Origin: Melampsora larici-populina 98AG31
Lineage: Eukaryota; Basidiomycota; Pucciniomycetes; Pucciniales; Melampsoraceae
Assembly (NCBI RefSeq): GCF_000204055.1
Contig: NW_006768816.1
Location: forward strand, 179,998 to 243,997
Direction of reading: 5' to 3'
DNA: 64,000 nt
A model generated the notes under the pieces. The model was not told where the DNA came from, made no database searches, and saw only the letters and a list, made by a program, of their open reading frames with translations. This document shows positions 11,423-22,139 of the stretch, piece after piece (position 1 is the first letter of the stretch; each line of letters opens with the position of its first letter). The translations under genes and the position numbers were made by a program.

Positions 11423-11574
11423 CAGGGATGCAGGAATGAGTACCAAGTATGAGTATATACTCAACTGATACTCACTTTGTACGGGTTTACAGGGCCAAAA
11501 ATAGGCAAAAATACTCGGTATACTCAATAATACTCACTTTACTGAGTAAACTCATACTCACTCCTGCATCCCCG
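11423..11574. mobile_element. hAT-type MITE, 152 bases
   Basis: The 8-base duplication CCTTCAAG lies at 11415-11422 and 11575-11582. The ends are inverted: CAGGGATGCAGGAATGAGT on the left, and CGGGGATGCAGGAGTGAGT read inward from the right. An 8-base duplication with CAGGG-type ends is typical of hAT. It sits just upstream of a TATA box. Confidence 0.8.
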
Positions 11575-11595
11575 CCTTCAAGCTCTGATTTTGCC

Positions 11596-11603
11596 TATAA
11601 AAG
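11596..11603 (+). promoter_or_regulatory. TATA box of the gene at 11851
   Basis: TATAAAAG lies about 250 bases before the ATG at 11851, 21 bases downstream of the hAT MITE. The 5' leader between is pyrimidine-rich, as in many fungal promoters. No further promoter element is certain. Confidence 0.5.
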
Positions 11604-11972
11604 AGGCTGCTATTTGGCCACCTAAACCGCTCCTTCATCAGTCTTCTCTTCGATCATCTGAAATCTCACTTACCAACTCTTCATCACACTTTTTAAAAAT
11701 TCACATTCCATGAATTGTTATCTAAGCTCCTTCTAAATCAGTCCTATTGTTGCCTCTTTCAGAAACACCATAGTAGTGCGTGTGATGTTAATCTCTTTTT
11801 AAAATCACATGTGTTTTTCTCTCAATCATCTCGATATTTTTGAATAGGACATGTCAAACCCTAGCCTTACCCCCTCTGGCCAAGCGTCATCAACCAATGC
11901 TACCACTGCGGTCACTGTGGTCAACAACACCAACGCGGCCCCTGTGACTGGTTGGATGAATCAGCGTAAGTA

Positions 11973-13300
11973 CAGTCGGGTGCGGATAGTTTACATAACG
12001 GCCAGATTTAACCACTGAGCACAAGATGCAATTCAAAGATATATAAAAAATGGCTAATCACAAAGACTGCTAAAATTGTATATTATGAAAGCTGACATGC
12101 TTCTCTAACTAAGGATACATTCTGAGTTCAATGACTCAACAAAGAAGGCCCAAAAACACTATATTCACCATTTTGTATGCCCTCCCTTTGCTTCAATCAC
12201 AGCTTGCATCCGGGCTGGCATGGATGCCACAAGAGATTCCAGCTTGCTATCTGAAATTGAGTTCCATTCAAGATTTGATACAGTCTTCATTTCAGACACT
12301 GTCCAAGGCTGATGTTTTGTTGAGACGGCCATTTTCATGTCTTGCCAAATATTTTCAATCGGGTTGAGATTGGGGCTGTTGGCTGGCCATTCTAACTTTG
12401 AGATGGGGTGCATATCTCTCCAAGACTGAGCAACTTTGCATCAGTGAACAGGTGCCCCATCCTCCATCAAGATTAAACCAGAGGGAGTGGTGGGAGAGTT
12501 GAGAAAGGGACCTAAACTACCCTCATATACTTGTCCAACAAAGTCAGATCCTGTTCGCTTTCCGGGTTCCATGAAGATCATATCAAGCCGAGAATTTGCA
12601 GTGAAGGCACCCCAGATCATTGTTGAACTGCGTCCGCTTTTGAAAGTTGGGGTTAAACAATCTTTATTGTATTTTTCACCAGCCTTGCGCCACACCTGAA
12701 CCTGACGAGAATTCTTCCCAATTTCAAAACTAGATTCATCCGTCCAAATCACTTTCTTCCAATCATCTACAGTCCAGTTCTTGTGTTTTTTTGCAAATTT
12801 GAGTCGCTTAGTCATATGAGAAGGTGACAGGTAAGGTTTTGCTACAGCTACACATGAATGAAAACCAAGTTTGTGGAGCTCTGAGCGCACCGTAGTGCAA
12901 CCAACTTGAGTAGGCAAATCCGAAGCAATGTTGGCCAGTGGAGCTCTTCTGTCCTTCTTTGCTTGCCTCACAAGGCTCCTTCAATCTTGATCTGTGAGTT
13001 TTTTGGGTCTTCCAGAGGCTTTTGACAATGAGAAAGTATTTGTTCTCTTGAACTTTGAAATTGCTGTATAAACGGTTGGCCTAGGATGGTGGAGCTTTTT
13101 GGATATCTCGGTACCTGAAAGACCAGCCTTGTGCATTCCAATAATACAAGCACACTCAACAGGCTCTAAGCACCTTGTTTTCATTTTTTGAGAAACAATG
13201 ATCAAGAGTTGTTCCAGGAATTTGGATGGTAAAGGTGATATACCTTCACACATAGACACAACCAGCGGGGGTTGTTATGTAAACTATCTGCACCCGACTG
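11973..13300 (-). mobile_element. Tc1/mariner element, 1328 bases
   Basis: The ends are 27-base inverted repeats starting CAGTCGGGTGCGGATAGTTT, with one mismatch between 11973-11999 and 13274-13300. TA dinucleotides flank both ends (11971-11972 and 13301-13302). It carries one transposase frame on the minus strand. It sits in the first intron of the gene at 11851, just inside the GTAAGTA splice donor. Confidence 0.95.
12165..13253 (-). pseudogene. Tc1-type transposase with two in-frame TGA stops
   Basis: From the ATG at 13253 a single frame of about 363 codons runs to the stop at 12165, interrupted only by TGA at 12981-12983 and 12441-12443. The N-terminal part has a helix-turn-helix region (IIGMHKAGLSGTEISKKL) and a GRPKKLT linker of the AT-hook type. 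The catalytic residues of the DDE core are present: VIWTDESSF, LILMEDGAPVH and SPNLNPIENIW. Length and motif spacing fit the family. A cut-and-paste transposase acts in the nucleus on its own terminal repeats. Both stops could come from CGA by one C-to-T change. An internal start at a later ATG is possible. Confidence 0.9.
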
Positions 13301-14235
13301 TACATACAATTCTTCTACCTGATATCTAAGTGACAGACAAAATCAAGCCAAGCTAATTGTATGCCTAGTTTGGGAAGTCCCCAATGACCATTGGGAGGGA
13401 GATGATGCTCCAGCCCGTTCTCTCAAAATGGACCCTTTGTTTCAAGTCGGCTCTTTTGAGCGTGAAGAGTTTGATAAGCATAAGAAGGTTGTTATACAGG
13501 TGCTTTTCAAGATCCATATGGAGAACAAGGTCATCATCAAGGCCCAACATGCTTCCAAACGTTCTGGAACAACCACTGTCAACCTGATTGACTCCAAGTT
13601 TTTCAACACAGGTGAAGTTTTGGAGCTCAGAACTTGCTTATACGGCAAATCTTTCAATGACCTCAAGGAGCTAGCAACGCCACCGGCGCTCCGCCCGAGA
13701 TAGCGCGGGCGGAGCGGTAGCACAGCGCCCGCCCCGCCCGTGCTATGACTTTGGCCGCATAGCGGCCAAACCGCCCTGCTATAGCTATGGCCTAGCCCTA
13801 GCCAACTTAGCGGTTTTGGGTTAAGTAGGGCATAGCGCAATCTCGCTGTGCTATGAGGCGCCACAGCGCCCACGAGCGCTTAGCGCCATGGGACCTCATA
13901 GCGCCTCATAGCAACCCATAGCGCAACCCATAGCCATCTATAGCAACCCATAGCACGCAAACTGGGTTCCAAGGTCAGTCTCGACCTGTCTCGACTCTCA
14001 AGCATCAACACTATAGTCTATAGCTCAATACCCACTCGATCTGGATCCCACCTTCACCTCACAACATATCGAATACAACCAATTCACGCCCATATCCCAA
14101 TGGAATACTTTGGGATTCAATACCCGAGTCACGCCTAAACAACCATCAGTCTCACCTTTACTGGACCTTCATACGTGCGATTCATCTTTGAAAGATGGAG
14201 TGGTTTTGTAGGCAACAAGTGATCCCGGCTCCATC

Positions 14236-14243
14236 TATAAAAG
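14236..14243 (+). promoter_or_regulatory. TATA box of the hAT transposase gene
   Basis: TATAAAAG lies about 205 bases before the ATG at 14443, inside the hAT element. The spacing resembles that of the TATA box at 11596 relative to 11851. Confidence 0.45.
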
Positions 14244-14442
14244 GCTCTCAAGGTGAGTGCATTTACGACTTTCTCATCAATCCCATCATTCTTTGGGTCT
14301 TTGACTATTTGGCCTTTTTCTAACCCTGGTTCCACGATCCCTCTTTAACTTACGATTAGACTTTCCCCTTTATCCATCTACCCTTATCCAATTACACTTC
14401 GATTTAGATTGTCCGGATAATCATTCACTTGTCTTTTATACC

Positions 14443-15544
14443 ATGTCACCTCCAGCTGCCGATTCCAAAAGCTACACCCAATCAACCCTCCAGCTTGAGG
14501 GTTTGGATACCCTAGGTCCAACCTCAACTCGTATCACAACTTCGCGTACACTTCGAGTTCGAAGCCCAGCACGCCCTCGACCAGGCTTTGTTATGCCGTC
14601 ACCTGACTCCCAACGATCGATTCAATTACCCAGCAAAGATGATGTATGGGAAGACGAGGACCACACATCAGATGTGTCATCGATTGCACCGCCATCCGAG
14701 TCAGCTTCTGTCAGAGTGCGAAGAGTCCCCAAGTCAAAGTCACCTTATTTTCAACGTGAGGGTAAGCGCAAGAGCTCGACTTCTAGAAACGTTTCGAGCA
14801 CATCTCAACACCGTGGAGCCCCAGTAAAGAAGAAGAAGAAGCAAAGTAATGTCCTTCAGGTATGTTCAATACATTTCTATACCTTCTTTAACCTTTTTTT
14901 TCCTTATCAAGTTCTCATGCATGCTTCTTCAGGACTATGATGTTCCACGAGGTGTCGACGTCAATCAGGATTCCGATGTAGAGGTGGTCAAAACGCCAGC
15001 TGTTAGACGTGCCCACCTCGGCCGTGTATGCAAGCTCTTAGAGTTCTATGAACCCCCGATTCATGTGAAAGGCGAGGTACGAGTGGCTCTCATATAGTAG
15101 TTTCTTATATTCTATATGAGTGTTTGTTCTCTGACAATGTTGTTATGATGATTGTTCATATGTCTAGACAGGAGACAATCCTCGTTGATACCGATGCAGA
15201 TATTGTCGTGGGTACTTTGTGCGCGGCAAGCGGAGTCACTTCAACTTGTACTCTCATCGCGACGGAGCGAAGGACCGTCCTGCCTGTCCAAAACGACACC
15301 TTGCGATACGATTGCTCGCGATTATCTTGGTGTTTCAGGTACTACTTGCCCGTGTGAGCGGACTTTTTCCTCTGCTGCAGACATCACTGTCCCCGGTCGC
15401 AGTTCTTTAACTGCAAAGATGGTCAGCAAACTTGTTAGCGTACGTGAATGGTTAAAGTCGGAGATCAGACTTTCTGGTAAATATGCTGATGCATGGGCGT
15501 ATGTCCAAGCTTATCAAGCCCAGCAAAAGAAGGCTAAGAAGTAA
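14443..15544 (+). pseudogene. hAT transposase remnant: BED finger joined to the dimerisation domain
   Basis: Exon 1 (14443-14859) encodes an S/P/R-rich leader ending in a KKKKK run. Exon 2 (14933-15076) contains VKTPAVRRAHLGRVC. Exon 3 begins at 15168 after TCTAG. All three join in phase 0. Exon 3 encodes a BED-like zinc finger (YRCRYCRGYF, then SHFNLYSHRDGA), but a TGA at 15186-15188 precedes it, probably in place of a tryptophan codon. From about 15310, in another frame, comes the hAT C-terminal dimerisation domain (DYLGVSGTTCPCERTFSSAA, then LTAKMVSKLVSVREWL). The RNase H-like catalytic core that should separate the two is missing. The normal protein would cut and join the element ends; this remnant cannot catalyse. 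Confidence 0.85.
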
Positions 15545-17917
15545 TTTTTTTAAAAAGATGTTGCTTTTACAATTTTGATACTTTTCTTTAATTCTGTTTC
15601 CTCAACAAAATATTCAAACACATAAAAATATGCCTGTTTTCTATTCTTTCTCGATAAAATCTCCAAAAAAACTCGATTTTTTTTTTCTTTGTCAATATTT
15701 GTGTCCGGCTTGTTTCTTTGGTTTTGTGTGACTGTCAAATCCCCACTCTGGTGAATACATGCTTAGTAATGTCAAGTGCTGCGTTCCAAACAAAAAAAAA
15801 CGCTTTTTGTCGCTATATTTTGTGAGATCAGTCAGAGCGGAGCGGAGCGTTTGGAGACCCCGAAAAACTCGCTTTGAGTCGCTAAGTCATGTGAGATTTA
15901 GCGATAGCAGAGCGGAGCGCTTGTAAAGGCCGCACTGCTATCAATAGTCATAGCGCCTCCCAGTATATAGCGTAGCGCTGGGCGATTTATTTGAGCGCCA
16001 AACCGCTCCGCTCGTGAAAATGGCGAATATAGCGGAGCGGAGCGCCGGTGGCGTTGGAGCTAGCTGGGGCTATATGCAAACGTTATGCCCCTGGAATGAA
16101 GAAGATGGTACTTCACTCCGACGTAGCCCCCATCTTGACTTGGAAGGTGACTTCTGGCCGCCAACCAGTCATTTTTCTTGAGGATTACCATAAGTATTTC
16201 AATATGGTTCAAAATGTGCAAACCCAAAGGCGCCGAGCTATTCTGCTCATTTATACTGAGTCTTCAAAGGTTGCTGCAAAGAGAAAGGCCCACATGAGTC
16301 ATCCATGGATTAAATCTTTTAATCTCTTCTGTTCATTTTTTTCATTTTTTTCCAACTTTATTAATTTTTTTGCATTTTGAATTCATCCTTCATGCTCAGG
16401 CAAGCGCAGCTGTAAAGCCCATTGCCACTAACAACGGCCCCGAAGCAATTCACTTGGAGCTTGCCCATACCAATGAGCGTCTAAAGGTGAGTTTGTGGTG
16501 CTATTGCGAGTTTTGGTTCCACTTTGTGAACTTTCTCTTTGTATTTCGGCAGGCATCTGAAAAACTTGGTGGCATTACACGAGACCACCGCTGAAATTTT
16601 CAGTAAACACGCTGAAACTGGCAGGAAAGGCGGTGATGGAGTAATTTTGACACCCCCCTTGGGATCCCAACTTTCATTACCAATCCACGCTGAAAGTGGC
16701 ATTCAAGTGGGCCCAGAGTGTAGTAATTCCATCCTTTTTTTTTAATCTTTCCCCGTCACTTTTCCCCTTTGGCCATCCTGTCTCTATCTATATTCATTCC
16801 TTTTTGTTATTATAGCAAAACAATCTCGCTACTCTCACAATGCCACCTAACACTAGGGAATTCCGTGCCGAGATCACCAAGACCCAAGTCATGCATCCTG
16901 GCATGAAGCTGAAAGACCGACTCAAGCTCAAATATCAACCTGGGACCTCGTTTTCCAGTTCAAGTACCAGCAACAGCCATCAAGTTCAAGGTTCAGGAGA
17001 ATCACCTTTCAAGAATGGGGCCAATCTTACCCAGGAATCTTGTAAGTGATCTATCACTTTGAAAAGTTGTGGTTTGACACTCACATTATCTCTTATTTTA
17101 TCCGGCGGATGGACCTAAAATCAAGGTCTGCAGTGGTCAGCGAGGTCCTTTCTTGGACAACGGTAAACGTTTCAAGCAAGAATCATGTAAGTTTTCTTTT
17201 TGTTTTTTGTTTTCGTTGAGGTTAAATCTGACCTACAATGTATTTAAACAGCCGATCCTCAACTCTTGAAATCTCCATCCAAACAGGGTGGGAAGCGCGA
17301 AGTCCTGGGCACTGTGACCAACCTACACCACAAGAAGATGAAGAAGGAGCTTAGTAAGTGTTGGACTCCTGCCTTTGAGACTTTGAGATTACTAACTAAC
17401 AAAAACTCTCTTGATTTAGATTCAGCTGTGTTTTCCAAAACCAAAAATTCCGAAATGTGTTCCAAGATGTCGAGCGCCAATCTTGATGAGTTGGAGTTGC
17501 TTCATGAGCATGAAGCGCTCTTTGACAAGTTTGTCAAAGAATGTGGTGTGACCACAAACTACGCCAAAACCCGCAACATCATGATCAAATCAGGCTACAA
17601 ATCGTGGACCGACCTTGTGCCCAGCCTTAAAATGACTGAGCACACTTTGGTCGAATGTGTAATTTGCTCAGACCTTTGTAGTGTCATGCTTGACAAGTCT
17701 CAGGCAAGCCACAACAAAATTAACAAAATTCGTGAGCAATTCAACTTGTCCAGCAATCGATTCATCACCTCATTACTGACAACAAAACCTTTTAAATTCT
17801 TAAGAAATATAATCTTCTGTCATCTGGGCGATCTCGGTGATTTGTACCTGATGATCAACTTGCAAAGGTTTTGTCTACCTGATCTTTCTTCTTTTTCTTT
17901 TCAACAGGTTTTTTGGT

Positions 17918-18285
17918 TTGGTGCTGGTGCAATCCCTCTTTTATTTGTACCTTGAACATCACTGTTTTTTTTGTTTGTTTTCTTTCTTTTTAACCTTGGT
18001 TTGGTGCTGGTGCAATCACTCTTTTATTTGTACCTTGAACCTCACTATTTTTTGCTTTTTTTTGTTCTCTTTCTGTTTGTCCCTTTTTGGGCAAGGGTCA
18101 TTGTTCAATCCCTTGTTTATTCGTACATTGAACCTTACTTCTTCAATTCTTCCTCTTGGTTTTGTTTTTCTTTTGTTTCTTTTTTCCTTGTCTTGATTTT
18201 TGGTGCAATCCCTCTTTTATTCGTACCTTGAACGTCACTGGGTTTTTTGTTTCTTTCAACTCCTTGTTTTGTACCTTGAACAGCT
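17918..18285 (+). repeat. Minisatellite at the 3' end of the unknown gene
   Basis: The unit contains GGTGCAATCCCTCTTTTATT followed by TGTACCTTGAAC, separated by T-rich spacers. Copies start near 17926, 18010, 18103 and 18205, with a shortened one near 18258. The first copy overlaps the last codons of the upstream frame (ending at 17955). Confidence 0.75.
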
Positions 18286-18299
18286 TTTGTTTTGTTTGT

Positions 18300-18890
18300 T
18301 GTTAGCTTATGTTCAGCCTCCTCCATGTGAGCAAATCAATCGCAAACAATTTTTTATAATCATCAAAGTGCCTGACCCAATCAAGTGAGATGATCCATAC
18401 CTGTGACACAATCAATGAACAATAGCATGTTCAAATATCACATCTATATGCACTTTATAATCATCAAAAATTCCAAAATTGGAGCGTATTCACATATTCA
18501 TCCAAGGGAGGCGATGAAAGACTGATTTGAACATCAATCAGGTATATATGATTGATGTTCACAATATAAATTTTTCATTATGCATCCTAAAGAATAACAC
18601 ATATTTTCAACGTTTTATTTTCAATGACCAACCAACATTGAAATGTTCAAATTCAAATGTTCAAAGTCAATTTGATATATTGGCAAGGATCTCTAGCACG
18701 CTGTTTGATTAGCATTCAGAAAAGACAACGATTTTTGCATTGAATAATCCTTTGATGACAAGTATGGAATTTAATCAATCAGAGCTATAAAAAAACATAA
18801 CAAACAGAAGGAAATCCGGGAGGAAAATTGGAAACAATAAAGAAAACTGAGAAATAGACAACAAGTACGGAAGGATTTAAAAGGATTTAA
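18300..18890. other. AT-rich intergenic stretch, no gene recognised
   Basis: No coding or RNA feature could be supported between the minisatellite and the decayed transposase. Confidence 0.5.
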
Positions 18891-20048
18891 AGACGGGAGA
18901 ATCACGCAAGTTATTCTCCTCACAAATAGTTAGTCCCAAGAAGGAGAGCCTCACAAAGTTCAGCGGTGAAGAGTTCCATGCATGTCCCAAAAATCCTGGC
19001 CTTCTCTTCATCAACATTCACAGCGTCCTGAATATCCTGTGTACGTCACAACCTAGCCTTTAGAGGCAAAAAGCCCTTTTTGATTGGATTGAGATCGGGG
19101 CTATGTGGTGGGAGATATAGCAGTCGAATGCCTTGTGCCGCACAAAGATCCACCACAGTTCCACCATGGTGGATTGGAGCATTATCCATGACCAGCACAC
19201 TGTTGCGTTGAGGCCATGGATTCATTGCTGGCAACTGTGTGAGGTCGATAATATAATATATATTGTAAGTAGCTTCCCATCAAGAGTTGTAATTGATTAA
19301 ACCGCTGCTTACCAAATGATGCTACAAGTGTTCCTCAAAATTGATCCGAGAATATCCACCTCTCTGGATCATAACTGCCAAGACGCCATCAAGGGAAATT
19401 GCCGGTAAGACTGACCACCAAACCGCTTGAGTAGGGCGCTTGAGCCTCTTGGTACATTGACCAAGTGGAGCTTGCACAGATTCCCGATACAATTGCCGTT
19501 TGGTAATGGCCGTTTCATCTAAGCAGCCGGGTTTATTGATTATTCAATAGGTGAAAACAAAACCAAAAAAAAAGAGTTACACACCTGTGAATACAAGGCA
19601 TCAGGGATCAATACCATGGAGTGCTTGAATGAAAGCTCCTCGGGCAGCTGGAGATTGGTTTGGGTGCACCGTTCAAGCCGTCTTCCGAGTCCAAAGCAAG
19701 CGGTCTCTGAGCTCATTTGAGAGCGTTTGTATGCTGACTCGGACGCCATGGGTCTCAAGAATTTTCTCTTGAAGTTCATCTAGATACAGCGCAGGATTGT
19801 GTTGGAGCAAATCTAAAATAAATTCTTGTTTGGGTTGTCCTAAAGCAGTGGGAGCTCCACGGGCCACGTGGTTGAACGGGTTGGTGATGACTGCTTGTGT
19901 GGTGCGCTAGAGTTTGAACCATTGCCGCACCGAAGTCAGGGAGACTCCTACTCCCAAGGTTCAAACAATCTCTTGGTACGATATGCCACGTAACGCCATA
20001 CAAACGACGACAAGCTTAATATTGGTGCTGTAGAGGTTAACGGGCATT
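18890..20048 (-). pseudogene. Tc1/IS630-type DDE transposase, heavily decayed
   Basis: The ATG at 20048 opens MPVNLYSTNIKLVVVCMALR, a helix-turn-helix start followed by a winged-helix-like LLQHNPALYLDELQ segment near 19800. The catalytic core is visible as LDETAITKR near 19515, VMDNAPIHHGG near 19185 and LPPHSPDLNPIKKG near 19090. The last acidic residue expected after NPI is replaced by K, so the third catalytic position is lost. At least three TGA and one TAG stops, and frame changes around 19680 and 19270, break the frame; introns may explain some of them. Terminal repeats were not identified. Confidence 0.8.
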
Positions 20049-20321
20049 TCTACAGACAAGGAGGAACAAGAATGGCAGATGAGAAAGGCAGATGAGCAAG
20101 GTATAGATGGAAAGAAGCGATTGATAACCAAAAAAACTCACTGAGAAAAAGAAGGAAAGAAAATGATGGTGAAGATGGGAGGTCAAGCAAAATTGAGGAA
20201 GGGTCCGTGACAAAGGAGATGGGTCCTAGTAAAAAAGGTTCCGTGAATGGAACAAACATGGGATACTATGGCTTCTTGAAGACAAATAGAAATGTCAAAA
20301 AATTTGGACATTTTTGCATGT

Positions 20322-20541
20322 CATACAGCCATTCCGATAATTCTTGTCGCTCACATTTTTGAAAAGAAAAAGTTCATGAGCTCAAAACCTAAGTTTTAAC
20401 TATTTAAAACCTGAAAATTGGCTGTATTTCCTTGAATTACAGCCAATTTCAAAGTTTTGTCAAGTAAAAACTTAGGTTTCACCAAGTTTCACTTTTTCTT
20501 TTTCAAAACGGAGCGACAAGAGATATCGGAATGGCTGTATG
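20322..20541. repeat. Hairpin MITE, about 220 bases
   Basis: The arms start CATACAGCCATTCCGATA on both sides in inverted orientation and stay alignable for more than 50 bases, including TTGTCGCTC and GAAAAAGT blocks. A second inner pair (AAACCTAAGTTTT and its complement) extends the hairpin nearly to the centre. No target duplication is clear. It sits about 270 bases upstream of the transposase pseudogene start. Confidence 0.7.
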
Positions 20542-20827
20542 TCAGAAAAAAAAGAAAAAAAAGCGGCTTTTTCGTCCTTTGGGACAAAAAGGTTAAAACC
20601 ATTTTTGACTCATAATTTCCACAAAGTGACCAATGATTCCTGGAGCTGCTGTACATAGATGATTGGCAAACAAATAGGAAAAGAAAGATGAATGAAAGGA
20701 TGAGATTAAGTGGAATGAAAAGATTTTTTGGTCCGGGGCAACAGACTTGCAGCGGACTTGAGCTTGGAATAAGCTTGAGCGGGCTTGAAGTTGCAGGGGG
20801 AGTTTCATGTGAAAATTTCGCATTTAC

Positions 20828-20879
20828 GGGACACAAAGTAGAAGCCGGGCACGTGCCCGGCTTCTGTACTTTGTATCCC
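20828..20879. repeat. Perfect-core hairpin, CAATTGTGGGATACAAAGT family
   Basis: A 25-27 base arm starting GGGACACAAAGTAGAAGCCG is followed at once by its complement, with GCACGTGC at the centre. The right end, CTTTGTATCCCACAATTG, is shared with the foldback element at 58936-59113, so both belong to one repeat family. Confidence 0.65.
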
Positions 20880-21599
20880 ACAATTGTTAGGTTTTGACTC
20901 ATTTGGCGCTCCACAGCCACCTTACGTGCAGCAGTCAGCAAAACTCAGTCCCGCTTGCTTTGAGATTCCCATCATCTTTGTGGAAACCAAAAGCCTGTTT
21001 CTTATACTTTTTTAATATTTCTACTATTCGCTGTACATATACAATACTACAGAATGCGAGAGGTGTCAAGGTGACAATGCAAAAATCAAAAATCAAAAAT
21101 CACAATTCCCGGGTGCGAAATTCAAAAATCAAAGACAAAACTACAGAAAATATTCAAATACAGGGCAAAAACCCCTGTACTGGAGTAAAAGTCATGGCAC
21201 AAACCACTTTCAGACCAGGTTACGGCCCAAATTTCAGTAGATTGACAACTTGAAACTCAACATTTGTCACCCCATTGTCGCATTGACACAAAAAGTACCA
21301 GGAAAGCCACAAAAGAGGAAAACAAAATTCAAAAATCAAAAAAACAAAAGTCGAAAATCAAAAAACAAATGTCAATAATCAAAAAACAACAATTAACAAA
21401 CCATAAACGAAGACCCCAAAGATGAAAACTTCACATTAGATGATGAAAATTGTACAAACCACCTCTCTACCTCTCTACCTCTCAACCAATCACACAACCC
21501 ATACACCACACACCATCACCGATCATCTTATATTGGCCAGTCATTCATCCACATTCATCCATCTTTTGTCATAGTCTCCACCCATCCACCTTGTTCAAC

Positions 21600-22040
21600 A
21601 AAACCTACACTACACTGAACTTCTTTGATTGTCGTCACTCTTCTTCATCCTTCTTTGATCGTCTTCACCCTTCTTCAATCTTCTTGGATCGGCTTGAATC
21701 CTCTGTAATCTTCTTTTATCAGCTTCAATCTTCTTTATCTTCTTCAATCGTCTTCCATCTTCTTCACCCTTCTTCAATCTTCTTGAATTGGCTTCAATCT
21801 TCTGTAATCTTCTTTTATCAGCTTCCATCTTCTTTAGTATTCTTCAATCTTCTTCAATCGGCTTCCATCTTCTTTAGTATTCGTCAATCAGCTTCAATCT
21901 TCTGTAATCTTCTTTAAATCTGCTTCTTTTGTATTCTTCAATCGACTTCAATCATCTTCAATCATCTTCAATCATCTTTGATATCCCTCGATCCCCTTTG
22001 ATCTTCTTTAGTATTCTTCAATTGCCTTCAATCTTCTTTT
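21600..22040 (+). repeat. TCTTC-rich tandem array, left
   Basis: Degenerate units of about 15-35 bases, such as CTTCTTCAATCTTCTT and CGGCTTCAATCTTC, fill the interval. Open frames on both strands here are products of the repeat and are not counted as genes. The inverted counterpart is at 26160-26530. Confidence 0.8.
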
Positions 22041-22139
22041 CAACATTTGTGTGAGTCAAATGAATCAATACACTTTCTTCAAGCTTGCTCAATCCCGTGT
22101 TTTATTTTCCCAATGGTTCAAAACTTTCCGGTCTATGCA

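Larger units (their letters stand above)
13676..16055 (+). mobile_element. hAT element with internal deletion, 2380 bases
   Basis: The direct repeat GGAGCTAGC (13667-13675 and 16056-16064) flanks the element; an 8-base duplication is usual for hAT and one base is ambiguous. The ends share the inverted repeat AACGCCACCGGCGCTCCGC. The subterminal zones are packed with GCGGAGCG and ATAGCG words, as is common for transposase-binding regions. Inside are a promoter, a BED-type zinc finger and a hAT dimerisation domain, but not the catalytic core. Removing the element and one repeat copy restores an open frame in the surrounding exon. Confidence 0.88.
11851..17955 (+). pseudogene. Multi-exon gene of unknown function, interrupted by two transposons
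   Basis: The ATG at 11851 starts an S/T/N/A-rich leader (MSNPSLTPSGQASS). The first exon ends before GTAAGTA, and coding resumes near 13340 with an in-frame AG acceptor. Exon 2 continues through MDPLFQVGSFEREEF to LKELA at the hAT insertion (13675), and the frame resumes exactly after it as GAICKRYAPG (16065 on). Later exons lie around 16065-16290, 16401-16486, 16554-16726, 16816-17042, 17127-17188, 17252-17354 and 17420-17955. The protein has a lysine-rich linker and a C-terminal block with LLHEHEALFDKFVKECG and SGYKSWTDLVPS. No known domain is certain; the layout resembles lineage-specific rust gene families, which is inference. An extra A in an A5 run near 16560 seems to break the frame, and the hAT insertion must destroy the normal product. 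The last codons run into a minisatellite. Confidence 0.6.

Noticed and set aside
20489..20941. 150-codon minus-strand frame
   Set aside because: It runs through two hairpin repeats and has no motif.
21450..21917. 155-codon plus-strand frame and the 72-codon frame opposite
   Set aside because: Both are translations of the TCTTC tandem array; amino acid pattern follows the repeat.
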